Virus record (IMG/VR): IMGVR_UViG_3300034198_013208
Span: 1-26,075 of that record
Length of the DNA: 26,075 bases
From: a virus
Reading direction: 5' to 3' (one strand)
Shown here: piece by piece, positions 23,022 through 26,075 of the stretch
Layout of the letters: every line of letters begins with the position of its first letter
Numbering within the stretch: position 1 is the stretch's first letter
Notes under the pieces: generated by a model
Seen by the model: only the letters and a program-made list of their open reading frames with translations
What the model was told of the DNA's origin: nothing
The model's database searches: none
Translations under genes and position numbers: made by a program

Positions 23022-23046
23022 AGGCCCTTTAATTAGGGCCTCTTTT
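23022..23046 (+). terminator. Hairpin terminator after 113-aa gene
   Basis: AGGCCCT (23022-23028) pairs perfectly with AGGGCCT (23035-23041) around TTAATT. CTTTT follows. It lies 12 bp after the stop codon. Confidence 0.75.
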
Positions 23047-23071
23047 AATAGCCAATTTGTATAACCAATCA

Positions 23072-23083
23072 TTTAATCCAACA
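23072..23083 (+). repeat. TTTAATCCAACA start-adjacent motif, copy 2
   Basis: An exact copy whose last A is the first base of the ATG of the 32-aa gene. Like copy 1, it lies shortly after a terminator. Confidence 0.65.
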
Positions 23084-23181
23084 TGAAAAGATTATCATTA
23101 CAACAAATAGCTAATATCTTAAAGGTAACAGCTATTCTTATTACAGCTTATATTATTTATTCAGTAACATTTCCAGGATAA
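23083..23181 (+). CDS. Small single-pass membrane protein (32 aa)
   Basis: ATG at 23083 directly abuts the TTTAATCCAACA motif, and the stop lies 2 bp before the next ATG. The product starts basic (MKRLSLQQIANILK) and continues as one membrane helix (VTAILITAYIIYSVTF). Motif, spacing and composition together support a real gene. Function unknown; such peptides may act on host membrane proteins or in lysis timing. Confidence 0.6.
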   Translation: MKRLSLQQIANILKVTAILITAYIIYSVTFPG

Positions 23182-23183
23182 TT

Positions 23184-23432
23184 ATGAGCAGACACCACAC
23201 AACAGGTACAAATCCTGATACTAGTAACACCGTAGATATATTCTATGGTTATGATCAAGTACCAGGATTTGTTGGTGGTTATTTCTTTCAAGTTTATTCA
23301 AGAGAAGAAATACCAAATGACCCTTCAGGAGAAGGCATCATTGTAAATGAAGGTTTCCTTAATGGAATATCTAAGAAAGCACTCAATGACCTTGCTAAAC
23401 ATTGGCAATGTAGACTTAAAACAAACATTTAA
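23184..23432 (+). CDS. Unknown 82-aa accessory protein
   Basis: The start MSRHHTTGTNPDTSNTVDIF is followed by YGYDQVPGFVGGYFFQVYSR. An aromatic YGxDxxxGxxGGYFFQV strand of this type is seen in a family of small uncharacterised proteins from phages and mobile elements. A helical C-terminus follows (LNGISKKALNDLAKHW). It starts 2 bp after the small membrane gene. Its stop TAA lies within copy 3 of the TTTAATCCAACA motif. No enzymatic motif is seen. Confidence 0.65.
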   Translation: MSRHHTTGTNPDTSNTVDIFYGYDQVPGFVGGYFFQVYSREEIPNDPSGEGIIVNEGFLNGISKKALNDLAKHWQCRLKTNI

Positions 23433-23439
23433 TCCAACA
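23428..23439 (+). repeat. TTTAATCCAACA start-adjacent motif, copy 3
   Basis: An exact copy that also contains the stop codon of the 82-aa gene. The ATG of the next gene lies 3 bp downstream (AAA ATG). Confidence 0.65.
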
Positions 23440-23442
23440 AAA

Positions 23443-23640
23443 ATGAAAAAATCAGAAGAAGCTAAGCAAACTATATGGGAAACATGGTTTGTTGCATCAG
23501 TTATTATTTTTCTTGCCTACCTATTTGTAGGTACATTAGAAAATAGTATGAAAGACTTTCCTAATTGGTTACCATTTATGCTTATAGCATGCAGTAACCT
23601 TATAATCTGTATTTATTATGGACTTAAACCTAGAGACTAA
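23443..23640 (+). CDS. Two-helix membrane protein (65 aa)
   Basis: I use ATG at 23443 because it follows the TTTAATCCAACA motif; a longer frame from 23347 would overlap the previous gene heavily. The protein starts MKKSEEAKQTIWETW and has two membrane helices, WFVASVIIFLAYLFVG and WLPFMLIACSNLIICIYYGL, joined by a short acidic/polar loop. It could be holin-like in architecture, but it lies far from the endolysin and in the other transcription unit, so the role is open. Confidence 0.65.
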   Translation: MKKSEEAKQTIWETWFVASVIIFLAYLFVGTLENSMKDFPNWLPFMLIACSNLIICIYYGLKPRD

Positions 23641-24190
23641 GTTCATAAAAGGCACTAATGAACAATACTCCATCAGAAATGATGGAGTTGTTATTAGACA
23701 TTTCTCTTATGTGACTAATCAGTTTATGAAAAAGATAGTCTACAGAGATGTAATAATTAAGAAAAAACTTGTTGACAGGAAAATAAATCCTGAAAACAAG
23801 TTACCTTATGTTAGAGTATTATTATATCCTATAGAAGGCAAAAAAAGAGAGTGTATTATTAAAGTTCTTGTAATAAAGTATTTTACTGACATAGTAATTA
23901 ATACTAATACAAGAATAACTCATAAAGATAACAATGTATTTAATTGTAGCCTAGATAACCTATCAGTAGAAAGAAAACTATCTAATTATTTGAATGTAAA
24001 TAGACCTTTAACAAGGGTTGAAATTGCTACCAAAAATAAAAGAGATTTAACTAAAGCTTATGTAGGCAATCAAATAGGAATACATGCAAAAAACATACCT
24101 GAAGAAGTATATGAAGAATATAAGGCTCTTCTTAAAATAAAAAGATTATTAGCACAAAAACTGAATATAAACATTAAATCTTTACAATAA
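23618..24190 (+). CDS. Degenerate HNH/NUMOD-type protein (190 aa)
   Basis: The N-terminus (YSIRNDGVVIRHFSY) resembles the NUMOD4-like start of phage HNH endonucleases (YxISxxGxV). The middle has RITHKDNNVFNCSLDNLSVE, with H102, D104, N109 and N114-L115 corresponding to the HxDxnxxNxxxNL part of an HNH motif. The preceding region that normally carries a His (vHrLVAxxF) reads IIKVLVIKYF, so the first catalytic His appears lost. It may be inactive or act as a DNA-binding protein. It overlaps the end of the membrane gene by 23 bases. Confidence 0.55.
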   Translation: MDLNLETKFIKGTNEQYSIRNDGVVIRHFSYVTNQFMKKIVYRDVIIKKKLVDRKINPENKLPYVRVLLYPIEGKKRECIIKVLVIKYFTDIVINTNTRITHKDNNVFNCSLDNLSVERKLSNYLNVNRPLTRVEIATKNKRDLTKAYVGNQIGIHAKNIPEEVYEEYKALLKIKRLLAQKLNINIKSLQ

Positions 24191-24191
24191 A

Positions 24192-24392
24192 ATGGCACAA
24201 AAAAGAAACTACAAATCATTAACTGATGATTTATTTACTCTGTATGATAATATAGAGGAAGGCAAAATAGACCTTAATAAGGCTAAGACAATGGTTAAAA
24301 CTGCATCAACCATTAACTCTATTCAAAGAGCTAAATTGATAGCAACTCAAACTACTTCACAAGAAAAAAGGGTAGAATTTTATGAAGATTAA
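24192..24392 (+). CDS. Small helical phage protein (66 aa)
   Basis: The protein is helical and charged (SLTDDLFTLYDNIEEGKIDL, NKAKTMVKTASTINSIQRAK), ending near VEFYED. This L-x-x-L...G-x-I-x-x-x-x-A-x-x-x-x-x-A-x-x-I-x-S-x-x-x-x pattern resembles a common family of very small phage proteins without known function. It starts 1 bp after the previous stop. Confidence 0.65.
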   Translation: MAQKRNYKSLTDDLFTLYDNIEEGKIDLNKAKTMVKTASTINSIQRAKLIATQTTSQEKRVEFYED

Positions 24393-24481
24393 CAAATTAA
24401 CTATCAATTAGTTAAGTTATCTTACTTAAATCATTTATACCTTAAAGAAAAAAAGAACCAAAAAAAGAAAACTATACAGTT

Positions 24482-24550
24482 AGGCTAGTGGGACAAGAAC
24501 TTGTCTCATTAGTCTTCCTATTGCACTGTAGTGCACATAGAAAACTATGT
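24482..24550. ncRNA. Candidate structured RNA with three hairpins
   Basis: The first hairpin, 24482-24515, pairs about 15 bp (AGGCTAGTGGGACAA with its near-complement TTGTCTCATTAGTCT, including three G-T pairs) around GAAC. The second pairs TGCAC (24522-24526) with GTGCA (24531-24535) around TGTA, and the third pairs ACATAG (24535-24540) with CTATGT (24545-24550) around AAAA. G-T pairs in the first favour an RNA structure over a DNA palindrome. A terminator follows immediately. No known family recognised. Confidence 0.4.
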
Positions 24551-24551
24551 T

Positions 24552-24601
24552 AGGCAAAGTTAGTTGATTTATTTTTAATAGTCAATAGATTTTGCCTTTT
24601 T
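24552..24601 (+). terminator. Terminator hairpin closing the hairpin cluster
   Basis: AGGCAAA (24552-24558) pairs with TTTGCCT (24591-24597), with an inner TTGA/TCAA pairing. TTTTT follows. It would end the structured transcript and the genes upstream. Confidence 0.65.
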
Positions 24602-24641
24602 AATAATAAACTTATTAATAATTTAATTAACAAATATCCCA

Positions 24642-24749
24642 ATGTGCACATATATTAAAAACAGTATTAAACCTTGTGAAACATGCCCTAGATTAATAAC
24701 AGCATTACACATGTGTAAATTATTGCAAGAAACAATTAAATCCAAGTAA
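24642..24749 (+). CDS. Candidate 35-aa Cys-rich micropeptide
   Basis: ATG at 24642 to TAA at 24747-24749, with one base before the next ATG. The product (MCTYIKNSIKPCETCPRLIT...) has Cys at 2, 12, 15 and 25 and His at 23. A CxxC pair plus HxC could bind one zinc ion. Tight spacing to the next gene and non-random Cys use support it. No family recognised. Confidence 0.4.
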   Translation: MCTYIKNSIKPCETCPRLITALHMCKLLQETIKSK

Positions 24750-24750
24750 T

Positions 24751-24981
24751 ATGAATAAATATTTAGTATGTTATTGGGTTGAAAAAAATGAAGAGCCCAA
24801 AGAATTTGAAGACATTGTAGAAGCAGAAAGCATTACAGAAGCTCTCAAGAATTTTATACAAACTCATAGTAATGAAAATATTACTAGTATAACTATAATT
24901 CATGACTTTATACCTAGATTTGAAAAATATTCTGAAGTATTTGAATATAAAGAATCTACAATAAATAGTCCTAAAACTTAG
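24751..24981 (+). CDS. Unknown 76-aa accessory protein
   Basis: The product begins MNKYLVCYWVEKNEEPKEFE and continues IVEAESITEALKNFIQTHSN. This looks like a ferredoxin-like or strand-helix-strand small domain (K-Y-L-V-x-Y...V-E-A-x-S-x-x-E-A) common in small phage proteins. Acidic overall. Function unknown. It follows a partial TTAAATCCAA match to the start-adjacent motif. Confidence 0.65.
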   Translation: MNKYLVCYWVEKNEEPKEFEDIVEAESITEALKNFIQTHSNENITSITIIHDFIPRFEKYSEVFEYKESTINSPKT

Positions 24982-25012
24982 GATAAGAAAGTAATTTAAA
25001 CAACTTAAAAAC

Positions 25013-25168
25013 ATGAGTGAACAAAAAGCTAAAGATTGGTTTTATAGTTTAAACCCAGATGAAAGAAATAGGCTTTCTTTAAAATACAGAAACACCTATG
25101 GTTATGGAACTTTTAAAGATTATGTATTTTTAGAAATTTATAATCAAGAACAATTTAAAAACAAATAA
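25013..25168 (+). CDS. Small unknown protein (51 aa)
   Basis: The ATG at 25013 is preceded by CTTAAAAAC, the same leader as the following genes. The product MSEQKAKDWFYSLNPDERNR has a Trp/Tyr-rich helical start and ends QFKNK. It contains no known motif. The stop lies in junction motif TTTAAAAACAAATAA, and the next gene begins 4 bp later. Confidence 0.6.
   Translation: MSEQKAKDWFYSLNPDERNRLSLKYRNTYGYGTFKDYVFLEIYNQEQFKNK
25154..25168 (+). repeat. TTTAAAAACAAATAA junction motif, copy 1
   Basis: The 15-mer encodes the end of the 51-aa gene (FKNK, stop) and leads into the next ATG at 25173. Confidence 0.6.
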
Positions 25169-25172
25169 AATC

Positions 25173-25322
25173 ATGACTTGGAAAAAAGAAACTACGTTAC
25201 AATTTATAGCAAGTTGTATTTGGAATACAAGCGAAAACTTACACATTCCACTTGGCAGATTTGCTCCAATAGTATTTGGATGGATGATTGGGGCTAAACA
25301 TAAAAAACTTAAAAACAAATAA
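25173..25322 (+). CDS. Small unknown basic protein (49 aa)
   Basis: The ATG at 25173 is 4 bp after the previous stop. The product MTWKKETTLQFIASCIWNTS has a hydrophobic middle (APIVFGWMIGA) possibly associated with membrane, and a Lys-rich end KHKKLKNK. The stop is within junction motif copy 2. No family recognised. Confidence 0.55.
   Translation: MTWKKETTLQFIASCIWNTSENLHIPLGRFAPIVFGWMIGAKHKKLKNK
25308..25322 (+). repeat. TTTAAAAACAAATAA junction motif, copy 2
   Basis: CTTAAAAACAAATAA, one mismatch to the other full copies, at the end of the 49-aa gene; ATTATG follows. Confidence 0.6.
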
Positions 25323-25326
25323 CATT

Positions 25327-25644
25327 ATGAGTGCAACAAAAGAAAAATTACACGATGTAATTGAAAAAGGAATGAAACAAACAGCAGTAGAATGGTTATA
25401 CAAAAACTTATTAGAAAATCCAATATCAAATCAAGATATAGAGTATAATGAAGCAGTATTTCATAATGCCAAAGAAATGGAAAAGCAACAGATAATTGAT
25501 TGTGGTAATACGTGTGCTTTAATGCAATATATACATGTAGACAAAGTTAGTCAAATGTCTATTAAAGAAGTAGAAAAACTTGCAGAAGAAGATAATATAA
25601 CTTTTGGAGAAGAATATTACAACGAAACATTTAAAAACAAATAA
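25327..25644 (+). CDS. Small accessory protein of AVEWL type (105 aa)
   Basis: I use ATG at 25327 because it follows the junction motif; a longer frame upstream overlaps the previous gene. The product has TAVEWLYKNL near residue 19, then AKEMEKQQIIDCGNTCALMQ, and ends EEYYNETFKNK. This layout (AVEWL... A-x-x-M-E-K-x-Q-I... YYNETF) is shared by many small uncharacterised proteins of Bacteroidota phages and prophages. No function is known. Confidence 0.7.
   Translation: MSATKEKLHDVIEKGMKQTAVEWLYKNLLENPISNQDIEYNEAVFHNAKEMEKQQIIDCGNTCALMQYIHVDKVSQMSIKEVEKLAEEDNITFGEEYYNETFKNK
25630..25644 (+). repeat. TTTAAAAACAAATAA junction motif, copy 3
   Basis: An exact match to copy 1, ending the 105-aa gene (TFKNK, stop), followed by GATTATG, the start of the next gene. 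Confidence 0.6.
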
Positions 25645-25648
25645 GATT

Positions 25649-25906
25649 ATGAAACAAAATGAAACTCTTGAAGAAGTTGCTGAAAAGTATATTGAAGAAA
25701 ACATAGCACCATATTCTGAAAATAAATGGATGTATAAAAAATGTTTTATTGATGGTTATTGGTTAGCACAACAAGAAACAAGTTATAGTGAGGAAGAAGT
25801 TGAAGAGTTAATATACAACGTATGTGGTACAGTAGCAAGACTACAAGGAATTGTGTTGAATGGTAATCATTTAGATACTGCTTATAAACAATATAAAAAG
25901 AAATAA
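25649..25906 (+). CDS. Small helical accessory protein (85 aa), paralogue of next gene
   Basis: I use ATG at 25649 after the junction motif. The product MKQNETLEEVAEKYIEENIA continues KCFIDGYWLAQQETSYSEEE VEELIYN. The F-x-x-G-Y/F-x-L-A-x-x...E-E-V pattern resembles the common phage protein group with F-x-x-G-A-x-W and SEEEV. The next gene shares TLEEx, xFIDGFQLA and IEEV. The stop is in a diverged copy of the junction motif. Confidence 0.7.
   Translation: MKQNETLEEVAEKYIEENIAPYSENKWMYKKCFIDGYWLAQQETSYSEEEVEELIYNVCGTVARLQGIVLNGNHLDTAYKQYKKK
25892..25906 (+). repeat. Junction motif, diverged copy 4
   Basis: TATAAAAAGAAATAA at the end of the 85-aa gene, differing at a few positions; the next ATG is 1 bp later. 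Confidence 0.4.
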
Positions 25907-25907
25907 G

Positions 25908-26075
25908 ATGACACAAGAAACACTTGAAGAAGCACTAAACAATTACATAGCTAAAAAACATACACAAGAAGAATGTGTTGGGTTTATTGATGGCTTTCAA
26001 TTAGCAAAAGAAAAAACCATTGAAGAAGTATTTGAATGGCTAACAACCAACAATTATTTAACAGATTTAAAAGAA
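25908..26075 (+). CDS. Small helical accessory protein (partial, 56+ aa)
   Basis: The frame is open from ATG at 25908 to the right edge. The product MTQETLEEALNNYIAKKHTQ, then VGFIDGFQLAKEKTIEEVFE, is a shorter relative of the 85-aa protein upstream, aligned through TLEE, FIDG and EEV. The two probably arose by tandem duplication. The C-terminus lies outside the window. Confidence 0.65.
   Translation, partial: MTQETLEEALNNYIAKKHTQEECVGFIDGFQLAKEKTIEEVFEWLTTNNYLTDLKE

Larger units (their letters stand above)
24393..24750 (+). other. 358-bp region with consecutive hairpins and a small ORF
   Basis: Just after the 66-aa gene there is a TTAACTA/TAGTTAA hairpin (24397-24415), then a 15-bp hairpin and two short ones, then a terminator. 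A 35-residue ORF (24642-24749) follows. The near-repeat GTTAGGC occurs at 24479 and 24549. No tRNA is seen. Confidence 0.6.

Noticed and set aside
23347-23442. Longer version of the two-helix membrane protein
   Set aside because: It would overlap the 82-aa gene by 86 bases; the ATG at 23443 is next to the TTTAATCCAACA motif.
21378-26075. CRISPR array
   Set aside because: The repeated motifs are 12-16 bases, irregularly spaced and placed at gene starts; no repeat-spacer pattern is seen.
1-26075. Stop-codon reassignment as in some crAss-like phages
   Set aside because: All recognised genes are intact with the ordinary code, with TAA, TAG and TGA used as stops at tight gene borders.
1-26075. 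Integrase, recombinase or insertion sequence
   Set aside because: No protein with transposase or recombinase motifs and no terminal inverted repeats flanking a gene were found.

Overview
The window is about a third of a tailed double-stranded DNA phage genome (Caudoviricetes). It is AT-rich, densely packed, and split into two divergent arms that meet at an intergenic region near 21.4-21.8 kb. The host is probably a member of the Bacteroidota. Start codons are preceded by A-rich stretches with no Shine-Dalgarno sequence, several leaders carry TAnnTTTG boxes like the Bacteroidota -7 element, and protein families typical of these phages occur (a DUF1573-like domain, collagen/CBM-like fibres, small AVEWL-type accessory proteins). 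A relationship to crAss-like phages is possible from the large terminase, the portal and an IHF-like protein, but the gene order does not settle it. The ordinary bacterial code is used throughout.

Leftward (minus) arm, 21.4 kb down to 1: the virion and lysis module. In transcription order it holds an unknown 106-aa protein, a repeat-containing beta-rich protein, a winged-helix protein, an IHF-like protein, a cysteine-rich protein, a DUF1573-like protein, a GH108 endolysin, an HExxH metallopeptidase-like protein and a hidden 50-aa gene. Then come several small unknowns including a ferritin-like (DUF5856-type) protein, the large terminase, portal, scaffold-like protein, major capsid protein (MCP), and a 17-residue Pro/Arg-rich micropeptide directly behind the MCP. 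The arm ends with head-tail connector and structural genes and four or five fibre genes. These fibres combine shared N-terminal anchors, collagen-like Gly-X-Y runs, CBM5/12-like modules and a tail-collar tip. The last fibre gene runs off the left edge. Hairpins after the portal, MCP and 378-aa genes divide this arm into sub-operons.

Rightward (plus) arm, 21.8 kb to the end: an OB-fold/SSB-like gene with a strong terminator, then a run of small accessory genes, many membrane-associated or unknown, with one degenerate HNH-like protein. Three gene-free stretches (21378-21766, 22133-22668, 24393-24750) hold hairpins, repeated short motifs and possible structured RNAs or micropeptides. Two motifs recur at gene boundaries here: TTTAATCCAACA beside start codons, and TTTAAAAACAAATAA at stop/start junctions of the last cassette. 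That cassette also contains tandem paralogues.

Functions are assigned from visible motifs and remembered family features only; no database search was possible. Three starts were moved from longer reading frames or TTG codons to better ATG codons (at 5945, 19570 and 23443), and two more near the right end for the same reason (25327 and 25649).
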